Source: Bacillus sp. FJAT-18017
GTDB taxonomy: Bacteria > Bacillota > Bacilli > Bacillales > Cytobacillaceae
NCBI RefSeq assembly: GCF_001278805.1
Contig: NZ_CP012602.1
Coordinates: 2,634,001-2,698,000 of the forward strand
Reading direction: 5' to 3'
Length of the DNA stretch: 64,000 nucleotides
Made by a program: the position numbers and the translations under genes. Position 1 is the first letter of the stretch, and each line of letters opens with the position of its first letter. The notes under the pieces are model-generated. The model worked only from the letters and a program-made list of their open reading frames with translations. It ran no database searches and was not told where the DNA came from. Below are positions 8,418-17,293 of the stretch, in pieces.

Positions 8418-8579
8418 TTAATGAACCCGTACTATTTATAACTGATTACTTCTATTTTCTACATGATAACTTGCTTAAGGACCCAATAAATAATAAAAAT
8501 AACGTGTTCCAATTCCCCACGTCATTTTTATGTATTTCATCAAGAATGCACCCGACCACAATATTGCATTACATTAAAC

Positions 8580-9629
8580 CTATTTCACCATCTTCAAAAC
8601 CAACTCCCTATTCCGCTGTTTGAAGGCTTCATGATTGGACGAGACCATTGCCACCTCTCCTGCTTCCGGCTCAATGAATTTTTTTGCCCTGTTCACGGCG
8701 TTTGCAGCGTCCTGAAAAGCACCCGCAATCAGGAATACTTTGCCATTGTATTTCACTATATCCCCCGCGCCATATAGTCCTGGTATTGATGTTTCCCCGG
8801 TTGGCGTACTTTCTAAGTAAAAATTATCAAGCGTCTTAATGTCTAACGTGCTATTGGCAAAAAGGGAGGCGTCCTGGTCAAAACCGTGTGTCACCAGCAC
8901 TTCATCGACTCCAATGCTCATTTCGCTGCCATTTTCGCTCGATACTAGCTCTACTTCGCCAATTCTCGCCTCCCCGCCTACAGGTACAAGGCGGCTAATG
9001 GTTGTATTCATCAGACATTCTACACCGCTGTTCTCCAGCTGTGAGACTTGTGCCTCGTGGCCAGCAAAAGCACCCTTCCGATAGGTCAAATACACCTTCC
9101 TGGCAACAGGCTCGAGTAAATTTGCCCAATCGATTGCGGAATTTCCTCCACCGGAGATCAGGACAACCTTGTCTTTAAATCGTTTGATTGAATCCACCGA
9201 ATAGTGCAAGTTGGTAGCTTCAAACCGGGATGCCTCTTTCAGCTCAAGTTTCTTCGGAGTGATGATGCCTGCCCCAATAGCAACAATGACAGTTTTTGAA
9301 AAATGAATCTCACCTGAGGCGCCCTCAAGCACGAAAATCCCCTCTTCATTTTTTGAAAATGAAGTGATTTTCTCATTTAAAACCACCTCTGGTTCAAACG
9401 TCATTGCCTGCTTGACCAAATGACCAATTAAATCCCTTCCGGTTACCGGTGCAAATCCTCCAACATCCCAGATCAGCTTTTCCTGATACAAATTAATTTT
9501 TCCGCCAAGTAATGGCTGGGCCTCAATCAGCTTCACTTTCATATTGCGAAGGCCGGCGTAAAAAGCAGAATATAATCCGCCTGGCCCTCCTCCGATAATA
9601 ATGCAATCGTAAATGTCCGCTTTATTCAT
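8580..9629 (-). CDS. ycgT: Ferredoxin/flavodoxin--NADP+ reductase-like flavoprotein, YcgT type
   Basis: 349 residues in the thioredoxin-reductase-like fold without the CxxC redox pair. It has an N-terminal FAD site (IIIGGGPGGLYSAFYA), an NADPH site (VVLISGGGNSAIDWA) and a C-terminal FAD contact (GLYGAGDI). This is the YumC/YcgT group; in B. subtilis ycgT is Fur-repressed. It probably supplies electrons for iron release from siderophores or to flavodoxin (inference). GAGGAG is 7 nt before the ATG at 9629; an in-frame upstream start at 9680 would lack a ribosome binding site. Divergent from fhuC with a shared Fur box between them. Confidence 0.85.
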   Translation of the reverse strand: MNKADIYDCIIIGGGPGGLYSAFYAGLRNMKVKLIEAQPLLGGKINLYQEKLIWDVGGFAPVTGRDLIGHLVKQAMTFEPEVVLNEKITSFSKNEEGIFVLEGASGEIHFSKTVIVAIGAGIITPKKLELKEASRFEATNLHYSVDSIKRFKDKVVLISGGGNSAIDWANLLEPVARKVYLTYRKGAFAGHEAQVSQLENSGVECLMNTTISRLVPVGGEARIGEVELVSSENGSEMSIGVDEVLVTHGFDQDASLFANSTLDIKTLDNFYLESTPTGETSIPGLYGAGDIVKYNGKVFLIAGAFQDAANAVNRAKKFIEPEAGEVAMVSSNHEAFKQRNRELVLKMVK

Positions 9630-9737
9630 AGGTTTCTCCTCTGTTTTGCCATATTTAATCAATAATGTGTTTTTTGTCACAGGTTCGTCATTGACTGAAA
9701 TTCCGAATCCCTTTATAGTGTTAATTGTAAGCGAAAC

Positions 9738-9752
9738 TGATAATCATTATCA
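9738..9752. promoter_or_regulatory. Fur box
   Basis: TGATAATCATTATCA is a perfect 7-1-7 palindrome identical to the Bacillus Fur consensus. It lies between ycgT and fhuC, 36 bp before the fhuC start and about 110 bp before the ycgT start. It predicts Fe2+-Fur repression of both directions. Confidence 0.92.
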
Positions 9753-9787
9753 ATTGAAAAATTAGTAAATGTTTTGGAGGAATGATC

Positions 9788-10633
9788 ATGAATCGCCTTT
9801 ATACTGAAAACTTGCAAGTTGGATACGGAGAACGCTCAATCGTGAAAGATTTGTCTGTTGAGATTCCTGATAACCAAATTACCGTGATCATCGGCCCGAA
9901 CGGCTGCGGAAAATCGACTCTTTTAAAAGCAATGTCGAGAATTATCTCGCACCAGTCCGGCTCCATCCTTCTCGATGGTGTTAGCATCCAGCGCGAAGAC
10001 ACGAAAACACTTGCCAAGAAAATGGCGATCCTTCCGCAAACACCTGAAAGCTCTTCTGGTTTGACAGTTGGTGAACTTGTTTCATATGGCCGCTTCCCAT
10101 ATCAAAAAGGGTTTGGCCGGTTGTCGAAAAAAGACATTGAAGTCATTGACTGGGCATTGGAAGTAACCGGAACAATCGATTTCAAATACCAATCAATTGA
10201 TGCCCTTTCCGGTGGTCAGCGCCAGCGAGTCTGGATTGCAATGGCATTAGCCCAGGAAACCGATATTATTTTCCTCGATGAACCGACAACATACCTTGAC
10301 ATGGCCCATCAGCTCGAAGTCCTTGAATTGCTTCAGGTCTTGAACCGCGAACAAGGCCGGACAATCGTTATGGTCCTCCACGACCTTAGCCAGGCTGCAC
10401 GCTTTGCTGACCATATCATCGCGATGAAAGACGGGCAAATCGTTAAATCTGGAACTTGCGAATTTGTAATCAATAAAAAAGTACTTAGAGAAGTATTCAA
10501 CATCGATTGTGAAATCGGCGTTGATCCTTATACAAAAAAACCTATGATTTTAACTTACAATCTACTAAAAGGAGAAAACAAACATGCTAAAAAAACTTCT
10601 ACCATCCCTGTTCGCACTGGTACTGGTGCTTAG
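9788..10633 (+). CDS. fhuC: Ferric-hydroxamate ABC transporter ATP-binding protein
   Basis: About 281 residues with Walker A (GPNGCGKST), Q-loop (LPQTPESS), signature LSGGQRQRVWIAMAL, Walker B (IIFLDEPTTYLD) and H-loop (VLHDL). It powers the uptake of ferric siderophores with the fhuB/fhuG permeases. GGAGG at 9776 fits the ATG at 9788; the in-frame ATG at 9782 is too close. The C-terminus overlaps the signal-peptide region of fhuD by 50 bp in another frame, and its last roughly 16 residues look like read-through rather than a conserved domain. The Fur box is upstream. Confidence 0.93.
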   Translation: MNRLYTENLQVGYGERSIVKDLSVEIPDNQITVIIGPNGCGKSTLLKAMSRIISHQSGSILLDGVSIQREDTKTLAKKMAILPQTPESSSGLTVGELVSYGRFPYQKGFGRLSKKDIEVIDWALEVTGTIDFKYQSIDALSGGQRQRVWIAMALAQETDIIFLDEPTTYLDMAHQLEVLELLQVLNREQGRTIVMVLHDLSQAARFADHIIAMKDGQIVKSGTCEFVINKKVLREVFNIDCEIGVDPYTKKPMILTYNLLKGENKHAKKTSTIPVRTGTGA

Positions 10634-11513
10634 TGCATGCGGCAGCAACTCTAACAACAATGGCTCTTCCAAAGAGTCTGAGAAGAAAGATGAATCAACA
10701 ACAATTACGTATCAATCAGAGAATGGGCCGGTTGAAGTACCAGCAAATCCAAAACGAATTGTAGTACTCTCTTTCTCTTTTTCCGGTAATGTGCTTGCAC
10801 TTGGCGGTAATATAGTAGGAATTGATGCTTGGTCAAAAGCCAATCCCCGATTTGAGCAAGGTTTGAAGAATGCAGAAGTGGTAACGGAAGATAACTTGGA
10901 GAAAATTATTGAGCTAGAGCCAGATCTAATTATAGGTTTGTCTTCCATCAAAGATATTGACAGACTAAAAGAAATCGCGCCAACGATTACTTACACGTAT
11001 GGCAAAAATGACTACCTTACCCAACATATCGAAATTGGGAAACTTTTGAACAAAGAAAAAGAAGCAACAGATTGGGTTAATAACTTCAAGAAAGAAGCTC
11101 AGGCTGCCGGAGAAGAAATTAAAGCAAAAATCGGTGCGGATGCGACAGTTTCCGTTATCGAAAACCAAGAAAAGCAGCTTTACGTATTCGGCAACAACTT
11201 CGCTCGCGGTACAGAAATTCTCTACCAGGAAATGAAGCTCAACATGCCTGAAAAAGTTAAACAAGATGCACTTAAACCGGGCTTCTTTGCAATCAGCCCT
11301 GAAGTCCTTTCAGACTATGCCGGCGACTACGTCATCTTCAGTAAAAATGCCGATGGCGACACATCCTTCCAGCAGACTGAAACGTACAAGAACATTCCAG
11401 CAGTGAAAAATAACCGTGTGTTTGAAGTTGATGCAAAAGAGTTTTACTTTAATGATCCCCTCACACTTGAATATCAGCTCGAATTCTTCAAGAAAGCGTT
11501 CCTGGGCAAGTAA
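10584..11513 (+). CDS. fhuD: Siderophore-binding lipoprotein, FhuD/YxeB-like
   Basis: 309 residues: a lipoprotein signal peptide with lipobox LSAC (Cys at about 19), a Ser/Asn-rich linker, then two lobes of a class III binding protein. From memory it parallels S. aureus FhuD closely (IGADATVSVIENQEKQLYVFG, ARGTEILYQ, YAGDYVIFS, and FYFNDPLTL near the end), pointing to hydroxamate siderophores. In the region where FhuD proteins use Trp and Arg for ligand binding (NWGRG), this one has NFARG: Arg kept, Trp replaced by Phe. AAAGGAG is 7 nt from the ATG. It starts inside fhuC and is followed by a terminator. Confidence 0.88.
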   Translation: MLKKLLPSLFALVLVLSACGSNSNNNGSSKESEKKDESTTITYQSENGPVEVPANPKRIVVLSFSFSGNVLALGGNIVGIDAWSKANPRFEQGLKNAEVVTEDNLEKIIELEPDLIIGLSSIKDIDRLKEIAPTITYTYGKNDYLTQHIEIGKLLNKEKEATDWVNNFKKEAQAAGEEIKAKIGADATVSVIENQEKQLYVFGNNFARGTEILYQEMKLNMPEKVKQDALKPGFFAISPEVLSDYAGDYVIFSKNADGDTSFQQTETYKNIPAVKNNRVFEVDAKEFYFNDPLTLEYQLEFFKKAFLGK

Positions 11514-11533
11514 TTTGGGTAATAAGACTAAAA

Positions 11534-11568
11534 AAGAGGAATTCTGCAACCGGAATTCCTCTTCTTTT
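11534..11568 (+). terminator. Terminator after fhuD
   Basis: AAGAGGAATTC and GAATTCCTCTT form an 11-bp stem followed by CTTTTAT. It splits fhuC-fhuD from fhuB-fhuG, so the permease genes probably have a separate promoter or depend on partial read-through. Confidence 0.85.
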
Positions 11569-11651
11569 ATATAAATGTTTGAACAATAGTACATAAGCAA
11601 AACGTATTGTGAAAAAGCGCAGAGGATAAATGGCCGAAGTCTGTCGAGGAC

Positions 11652-11820
11652 AAAATGTCATAGCCATTTAGCTAAAATGTCCTCGAAATATACTTTCAAG
11701 TACAATTAGCCTTAGGCAGAAGTCCAAAATGTCCTTGAAACACATTTTCGGGTACAATTTACCTTAGTTGAATGATTAAAATGTCCACGAGCAAACAACA
11801 AACCACTAAAGTGCCCCTAA
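11652..11820. repeat. Phased repeat with 52-bp step, AAAATGTCC core
   Basis: AAAATGTCC occurs at 11674, 11726 and 11778, exactly 52 bp apart. A second element inside each unit, TACAATT, recurs at 11701 and 11753, also 52 bp apart. Extra partial copies lie at 11652 and about 11808. It fills most of the 394-bp gap between fhuD and fhuB, where no gene is visible. Confidence 0.85.
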
Positions 11821-11907
11821 GCATTGTTCCTAATATGACATAGTGCTAACCTGTTAAGTAGATTCCTTCAAAGTAGAAATATAATTATAAGAAATGAAGT
11901 TGATAAG

Positions 11908-12915
11908 ATGGCGACTGATAAAAAATCATTATTATTACCTATTAAATTTGTTGGCGGTCTAATTTTGTTTATTGTTTCATTCACTATTGCCCTTTTATTC
12001 GGTGCCGCTGAGACGAGTCTGAAGGATGTCGGTCAGGCATTGTTTACCTCTCAGAAATCGGACACTCTGACTATGCTTCGTGAAATCCGCTTTCCTCGTG
12101 AAGTCGGCGCGGTTTTCGTTGGTGCAGCATTTTCTGTTGCCGGAGCAATCATGCAAGGTTTGACTCGTAATCCGCTCGCTGACCCCGGGCTGCTTGGGCT
12201 GACGGCGGGTGCTAATACAGCGCTTGCTGTAACAATTGCTCTCCTGCCAACTGTTGGTTACTTCGGAATCACAATTGCCTGCTTTATCGGCGCCGCTATT
12301 GGAGTCCTGTTAGTTTTGGGTATGGGAACTGTTAAAAAAGGAGGCTTCTCCCCTCTCCGGATAGTTCTTGCAGGGGCAGCAGTCTCAGCATTTCTTTATG
12401 GGGTCGCAGACGGAATTGGCCTTTATTTTAAAATTTCGAAAGATGTTTCACTTTGGACATCCGGGGGGCTGATGGGTACGACATGGAGCCAATTGAAAAT
12501 AATCATTCCATTTATTCTAGTCGGCATTGTCCTCGCACTGGTTCTGTCAAGGCAGCTTACCATCCTCAGCCTTAGTGAGGAAGTGGCTGTCGGCCTTGGC
12601 CAAAAAACCGCACTGGTTAAAACCGTTCTTGTTATTGCGATTGTCCTGTTGGCAGGTGCTTCTGTCGCACTGGTAGGAAACATGGCATTTGTCGGGTTGA
12701 TGATTCCGCATATGGTCAGGCTCGTGGTCGGAACGGATTATCGTTATGTTTTGCCAATGTCCGCAATTGCGGGTGCGGCATTCATGCTGCTGGCCGATAC
12801 AGCGGCGCGAGTCATCAATGCCCCATATGAGACACCACTCTATGCAATCGTATCGGTATTGGGACTTCCCTTCTTCCTGTTCATTGTAAAGAAAGGGGGA
12901 AAAGTCGCGCTATGA
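11908..12915 (+). CDS. fhuB: Ferric-hydroxamate ABC transporter permease
   Basis: 335 residues of the FecCD/BtuC family with about nine to ten membrane segments. Signatures are GAIMQGLTRNPLADPGLLGLTAGA near residue 90, the cytoplasmic coupling region LGQKTALVKT, and GLMIPHMVRLVVGTDYR. It pairs with fhuG to form the siderophore channel. The ribosome binding site before the ATG is weak; a TATAAT box is visible near 11879. It overlaps fhuG by 4 bp (ATGA), so the two are translationally coupled. Confidence 0.92.
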   Translation: MATDKKSLLLPIKFVGGLILFIVSFTIALLFGAAETSLKDVGQALFTSQKSDTLTMLREIRFPREVGAVFVGAAFSVAGAIMQGLTRNPLADPGLLGLTAGANTALAVTIALLPTVGYFGITIACFIGAAIGVLLVLGMGTVKKGGFSPLRIVLAGAAVSAFLYGVADGIGLYFKISKDVSLWTSGGLMGTTWSQLKIIIPFILVGIVLALVLSRQLTILSLSEEVAVGLGQKTALVKTVLVIAIVLLAGASVALVGNMAFVGLMIPHMVRLVVGTDYRYVLPMSAIAGAAFMLLADTAARVINAPYETPLYAIVSVLGLPFFLFIVKKGGKVAL

Positions 12916-13919
12916 TCCATCCTTCAATTCTAAAAAAACAACGAATTCTTCTACTTGGACTTATTGTTTTGACCATTACAACCATCGTTGTCAGCCTGGG
13001 ACTTGGTTATTCGTCAGTCTCTTATGACCGTATCCTCCCTACTCTTTTTGGGAACGGGACGTTTAAAGAAGAGTTCGTCCTGATGGAGCTCCGCCTGCCC
13101 CGCATTTTTGTCACATTTTTAGCAGGTGTTGGACTCGCTGTTGCCGGATCAATCCTGCAGGGTCTGACCAGAAATGACCTTGCCGACCCAGGTATCATTG
13201 GAATAAATTCAGGTGCCGGCATCGGGATTGCAGTGTTTTTCTTGTTCATGCCGATTGAAGCAGATTCGTTTGCCTATCTAATTCCGATTATTGGATTTAT
13301 CGGGGCAGTCGTAACAGCAATGCTCATTTATCTTTTTTCATACAATCGCGGTACTGGATTTGATCCTGCCAAGCTGATCCTTGTTGGGATTGGGTTTTCT
13401 ATGGCTCTGTCAGGTGCGATGATCGTCGTGATATCGTCAGCTGAACGCCAAAAGGTCGATTTCATTTCGCGCTGGCTTGCCGGCAATATCTGGGGAGGCG
13501 ACTGGCCATTCGTCCTCGCTCTACTTCCATGGTTCGCCATCCTGATTCCATTTGCTTTGTTCAAGGCAAATCGATTAAACATTCTTACACTGAACGAACC
13601 AGCTGCCATCGGAGTCGGAATCTCCCTGGAGCGGGAACGGTTTACTCTCCTTCTTACTGCAGTCGCACTTGCAGCAGCGTCTGTTTCCGTTACTGGCGGA
13701 ATTGCCTTCATTGGACTAATGGCTCCGCATCTTGCCAAAGCCTTGATTGGTCCGCGTTATCAGCTGTTTCTGCCGCTTGCCATGCTAATCGGAGGCTGGC
13801 TGCTCCTATTTGCGGACACGATCGGTCGTAACTTAGCCGAACCTGAAGGCATACCAGCAGGAATCATGGCCTCTCTAATCGGGGCACCGTACTTCATTTA
13901 TTTATTGATGAAAAAATAA
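12912..13919 (+). CDS. fhuG: Ferric-hydroxamate ABC transporter permease
   Basis: 335 residues, a second FecCD-family permease. The conserved segments are GSILQGLTRNDLADPGIIGINSGAG, IGVGISLERERFTL for ATPase coupling, and GLMAPHLAKALIGPRYQ. It starts at ATGA overlapping the fhuB stop and ends just before a strong terminator, so it is the last gene of the iron block. Confidence 0.92.
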   Translation: MIHPSILKKQRILLLGLIVLTITTIVVSLGLGYSSVSYDRILPTLFGNGTFKEEFVLMELRLPRIFVTFLAGVGLAVAGSILQGLTRNDLADPGIIGINSGAGIGIAVFFLFMPIEADSFAYLIPIIGFIGAVVTAMLIYLFSYNRGTGFDPAKLILVGIGFSMALSGAMIVVISSAERQKVDFISRWLAGNIWGGDWPFVLALLPWFAILIPFALFKANRLNILTLNEPAAIGVGISLERERFTLLLTAVALAAASVSVTGGIAFIGLMAPHLAKALIGPRYQLFLPLAMLIGGWLLLFADTIGRNLAEPEGIPAGIMASLIGAPYFIYLLMKK

Positions 13920-13920
13920 A

Positions 13921-13948
13921 CGCCAGAGCGCTGATGCTCTGGCGCTTT
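13921..13948 (+). terminator. Terminator after fhuG
   Basis: CGCCAGAGC and GCTCTGGCG form a perfect 9-bp stem, then CTTTT. It begins one base after the fhuG stop. Confidence 0.88.
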
Positions 13949-14115
13949 TCGTCTCCCTTACGCTTGCTTTCAAAAGTAACGAGTTCCGTTTATCGCTAAG
14001 AGATAACGTATCTGAAAACGCTAAGGTGTAGATTGAATATGTGGGAGAGGAATAATCAAACCTTTTGCTGAAAGGCTAGAGAATAGCTAGAATTACTATG
14101 AAAGGAGGCTCTTTA

Positions 14116-15093
14116 ATGAAAGCAATCAGTGTAAAACAACCAGGCGGTCCAGAACAATTACAAATTGTTGAGCATGATAAACCAATCCCTAAAGACGGAG
14201 AGGTTTTAATCAAGGTAAAAGCTGCCGCTGTAAATCGAACAGATATCGTAACCAGACAAGGCAAATCGGGATATATGACTAATCCGATTTTAGGTGTTGA
14301 AGTTGCCGGAATTGTAGAACAAGCGGGCACAGGAGCAAGTATAGCTGTCGGCACGCCCGTCATGGGGCTTGTGAATGGGGGCGGCTATGCAGAATATGCC
14401 GTTATGCCGGCTGAAAGAGCGATGGTGATTCCGGAAAACCTAACATTCGAGGAAGCTGCAGCGATTCCTGAAGTTTTTTTGACCGCATATCAAACGCTAT
14501 TTTGGATCGGTCAATTGCGTGCTGGTGAAACCGTTTTGATTCATGCTGGAGGTAGTGGAGTTGGAACAGCGGCGATTCAACTTGCGAAACAAATTGGACA
14601 TGCGAATGTCATTACAACCGCAGGTTCCAATGAGAAACTGGATTTTTGCCGGTCAGTGGGTGCTGATGTATGTATAAACTATAAAGAACAGAATTTTGAC
14701 GAGGAAGTCATGAATGCGACCAATAATAAAGGCGTAGATTTGATTCTCGATTTTATAGGCGCATCTTATTGGAAGAAAAACCTTTCATGTATAAAAGTAG
14801 ATGGCCGATGGGTGTTAATTGGGATATTAGGTGGCGCGGAAATAGAAAAAGTAAATTTAATGGACTTGATGGCCAAACGGATTCAATTGACCGGAACGCT
14901 GTTAACACCGAGAAGCGATGAATACAAGGCAGCTGTAACATCAGAACTTGCCTCTAAAACCATGGAGCTCTTTAGCAATAACAAGCTTCGTCCAGTTGTT
15001 GACCATGTATTCCCACTTGATCAAGTCCAACAAGCACATGAACATATGGAGGACAACAAAAATATTGGAAAGATTATTCTAAGGGTAAATTAA
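14116..15093 (+). CDS. Zinc-independent MDR-family quinone oxidoreductase
   Basis: 325 residues of the medium-chain dehydrogenase/reductase family, quinone oxidoreductase (PIG3/QOR) branch. It has a GroES-like N-terminal half (LGVEVAGIVEQAG, VMGLVNGGGYAEYAV) and a Rossmann half with the NADPH motif HAGGSGVGTAAIQLAK. No structural-zinc Cys cluster is seen. It likely reduces quinones or enones with NADPH. AAAGGAGG is 8 nt before the ATG at 14116; the in-frame ATG at 14098 lies upstream of this site and is rejected. Stands alone. Confidence 0.88.
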   Translation: MKAISVKQPGGPEQLQIVEHDKPIPKDGEVLIKVKAAAVNRTDIVTRQGKSGYMTNPILGVEVAGIVEQAGTGASIAVGTPVMGLVNGGGYAEYAVMPAERAMVIPENLTFEEAAAIPEVFLTAYQTLFWIGQLRAGETVLIHAGGSGVGTAAIQLAKQIGHANVITTAGSNEKLDFCRSVGADVCINYKEQNFDEEVMNATNNKGVDLILDFIGASYWKKNLSCIKVDGRWVLIGILGGAEIEKVNLMDLMAKRIQLTGTLLTPRSDEYKAAVTSELASKTMELFSNNKLRPVVDHVFPLDQVQQAHEHMEDNKNIGKIILRVN

Positions 15094-15197
15094 CGTATAT
15101 TATGAGGATGAACTTTTTATAAGGAACCTTATCGGGGATGTTTCAGCTTTGCTGGAACGCCCCCTTATTAGTTTCCGCCGGCAACAAAATTCCTGTT

Positions 15198-16040
15198 TTA
15201 TAACTTCGTTGGGAAGGCTCCTTGTTTCGATACTCGCACCCTTTCAGCTGGAAAAAACTTTTTAAAATATTTTTCGGTCCGCACATGGATATCTTTTTCA
15301 TACCATTTTGATACCCCATATTCCTCAAAAAGATTCGGCATCCCCAACTGTTCCGACCGTTTGCCCATTGAGCCATCGCCGATTGTTAATGTGTCAATCC
15401 AGACGTGCTCTGCTGTCCCGAGGAGTATTTTCGGAAAGTCAGGTGTAAATGGCAAAACAGGAGAAATCGATGCCTGAGTTGTAATTCCTGCATCATGGAC
15501 CTCTTTTAGTGCCTTCAACCGCAAATGAATGCTGGGTGCGTACGAGGCAAATATTTGCTTGATATCCTCTCGATCTGTTTCAATGGTCATTGATACAAGC
15601 ACTTCGCATTCATCTTTTAATTGTACCAACAGGTCAATATCTCTCGTAATTAGTGGACTGCGTGTCTGTATTTGGAGGAAATCTGGTGGGAACTCAATCA
15701 TTTTCTCAAGCACCGCACGGGTAATTCTGGCCTTCCGTTCCACAGGTTGATACGGATCTGTAGCGGAAGATATAAAAATATTTGCCTTTTTGCCCTTGTC
15801 TCGCAATTTTTTTAACTCTTTTTGATAGTTTTCCGCCGCGTTTGTTTTTATGTCCACCCATTCACCCCAAGGAATTTCCTTGAATTTTTGAATTGGCATC
15901 TCCCTTACATAACAATATCTGCATGCAAACCCACACCCGCTATAAGGATTTAATGAATGTGTAAATCCTACATCTAAATAACCCTTTGTTTCGGTCAAAA
16001 TCTTCTTTGAAATAATAAGATTGGTCTCCGTATTTATCAC
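15198..16040 (-). CDS. SplB-like radical SAM protein
   Basis: 280 residues with the radical SAM CxxxCxxC cluster motif in NPYSGCGFACRYCYV near residues 31-45, then SSATDPYQPVER and LQIQTRSPLITRD, typical of the spore photoproduct lyase-related (SplB/Rv2578c) group. True SplB repairs the spore photoproduct; members of this group lack a proven substrate. It binds a 4Fe-4S cluster and SAM. The start is GTG at 16040, which sits very close to GAGGAG, so the exact start is uncertain; no in-frame ATG lies upstream. Confidence 0.82.
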   Translation of the reverse strand: MINTETNLIISKKILTETKGYLDVGFTHSLNPYSGCGFACRYCYVREMPIQKFKEIPWGEWVDIKTNAAENYQKELKKLRDKGKKANIFISSATDPYQPVERKARITRAVLEKMIEFPPDFLQIQTRSPLITRDIDLLVQLKDECEVLVSMTIETDREDIKQIFASYAPSIHLRLKALKEVHDAGITTQASISPVLPFTPDFPKILLGTAEHVWIDTLTIGDGSMGKRSEQLGMPNLFEEYGVSKWYEKDIHVRTEKYFKKFFPAERVRVSKQGAFPTKL

Positions 16041-16151
16041 TCCTCTACACTGTTTTAATTTTAAAAAGGCATCTATTATCTGACATTATTAGAAACCTAA
16101 CGGATTAAAGTTTGAAAAAAATAATCAACTGATTCTATACAGCTCCAGCCA

Positions 16152-16907
16152 TTATTTTTGAGCCAGAATTGTGAATTCCCAGGGGATATTTTCTCCCTTC
16201 CAACCGGGATGTTCGTCAAACCTGGTTAATATAAAACCAGATTGAACAACAGAATTGATAATTTCACTCAATGTAAAGTACCTAACTGAAACGTCGGGGA
16301 AATCCTCTTGCTCGGCCTTTTCGAAAAACCTTTTAAAGGAAACCTCACCATCACGGATTCCTTCATCAAAATATGTAGGCTGGATGTCGAACCTTTCCCC
16401 GTTTTTGGAAAAACATTTTCTTAAAGGATGAAAATCACTAAGTATCATTTCCCCGCCCTCTTTTAACAAGGAGTAAAGAATATACATAAAACGGTTGAGA
16501 TTATGAAAATAGTGAAGAATGCCCCCTTCTAAATATAGCACGTCAAATCGCCCTCCATATCGGTTGAGGTCAATGTCATGAATATCTGTAACGATATAGG
16601 TAATCTTTGTTTGTGCGCCTTCCGCCAGTTCAAGTGCATACCGCTTGTTTTCTTGTGAAATATCAAACACTGTAACTTCAGCGCCTAAAAGTGCCAGCGG
16701 GACTGCTTTTCTTCCGTTGGACCCACAAAGATTAGCAATCTTTTTTCCGGCAACCTCGCCAAAATAACCAGAATGCTTCTTCAAATGTCCTCTTGGGTTT
16801 GTTGCTATTTTGGCTGCCAGCTCTTTAGGCATACCATATTGTTTCACCCAAAATTCATATGCCCGGTACTCCCAGGCTCTTTTGTTCTGTATACTTTGTT
16901 CGTTCAA
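16152..16907 (-). CDS. SAM-dependent methyltransferase
   Basis: 251 residues with a class I methyltransferase core: motif I is KIANLCGSNGRKAVPLALLGA, with acidic VTVFDIS for SAM ribose binding and VLYLEGGILHYF as motif IV. The C-terminal part supplies substrate specificity (FHPLRKCF, FEKAEQEDFPDVSVRYFTL). The substrate is unknown. The start is TTG at 16907 with AAGGGGGG about 10 nt upstream. Monocistronic by position. Confidence 0.83.
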   Translation of the reverse strand: MNEQSIQNKRAWEYRAYEFWVKQYGMPKELAAKIATNPRGHLKKHSGYFGEVAGKKIANLCGSNGRKAVPLALLGAEVTVFDISQENKRYALELAEGAQTKITYIVTDIHDIDLNRYGGRFDVLYLEGGILHYFHNLNRFMYILYSLLKEGGEMILSDFHPLRKCFSKNGERFDIQPTYFDEGIRDGEVSFKRFFEKAEQEDFPDVSVRYFTLSEIINSVVQSGFILTRFDEHPGWKGENIPWEFTILAQK

Positions 16908-17026
16908 TGAGATTACCCCCCTTTTGCATCAGTTAAGTATTCGCCAGGAGGTTAATTTTTCCTTCAAAGCTTTGTATACAACTATATAAATATGGAAAAA
17001 ACTGTACAGAGAACGGAGGGTATCCA

Positions 17027-17293
17027 ATGATCCGATTATTTTTGACTATTTCATTTATCGTTTTCCTCTTTATATCATGGCCGGCAATCGAGGAGCAGCT
17101 GGACAATCCAGATAAAGCAATTGAACGGGTCCAGACTGAACTCAATTCGCTCAGGAACAACCCTGAAGTAATGGACGCGGCCTTTGCGCTGATTGACGAC
17201 TTTCAGGAACTTCTCAAACAAACATGGGTGTTAATCAGAGAAATTAACGAGGACCATCCAACTCCTGCGCCACAGGAAGCCGAAAGTATCTAA
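17027..17293 (+). CDS. Short membrane-anchored protein resembling the CAP protein N-terminus
   Basis: 88 residues: an N-terminal membrane segment (LFLTISFIVFLFISWPAIE), then a charged helical region (NPDKAIERVQTELNSL, NNPEVMDAAF). It aligns along its length with the first 75 or so residues of the CAP-domain protein at 1775 (ISWPAIEEQLDNPDKAIERVQ against FSWPTIEGHFKNPGDSLNRVQ) but stops before the CAP-associated domain. GGAGGG lies 7 nt before the ATG. It is either a free-standing version of that module or a truncated duplicate; the clean stop and ribosome binding site favour a real gene. Confidence 0.72.
   Translation: MIRLFLTISFIVFLFISWPAIEEQLDNPDKAIERVQTELNSLRNNPEVMDAAFALIDDFQELLKQTWVLIREINEDHPTPAPQEAESI

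Noticed and set aside
11876..11900. Second Fur box before fhuB
   Set aside because: AAATATAATTATAAG is AT-rich but does not fit the 7-1-7 Fur pattern; more likely a -10 region.
13328..13738. 136-codon minus-strand frame
   Set aside because: Antisense shadow of fhuG; Arg/Pro/Ser-rich translation typical of shadows.
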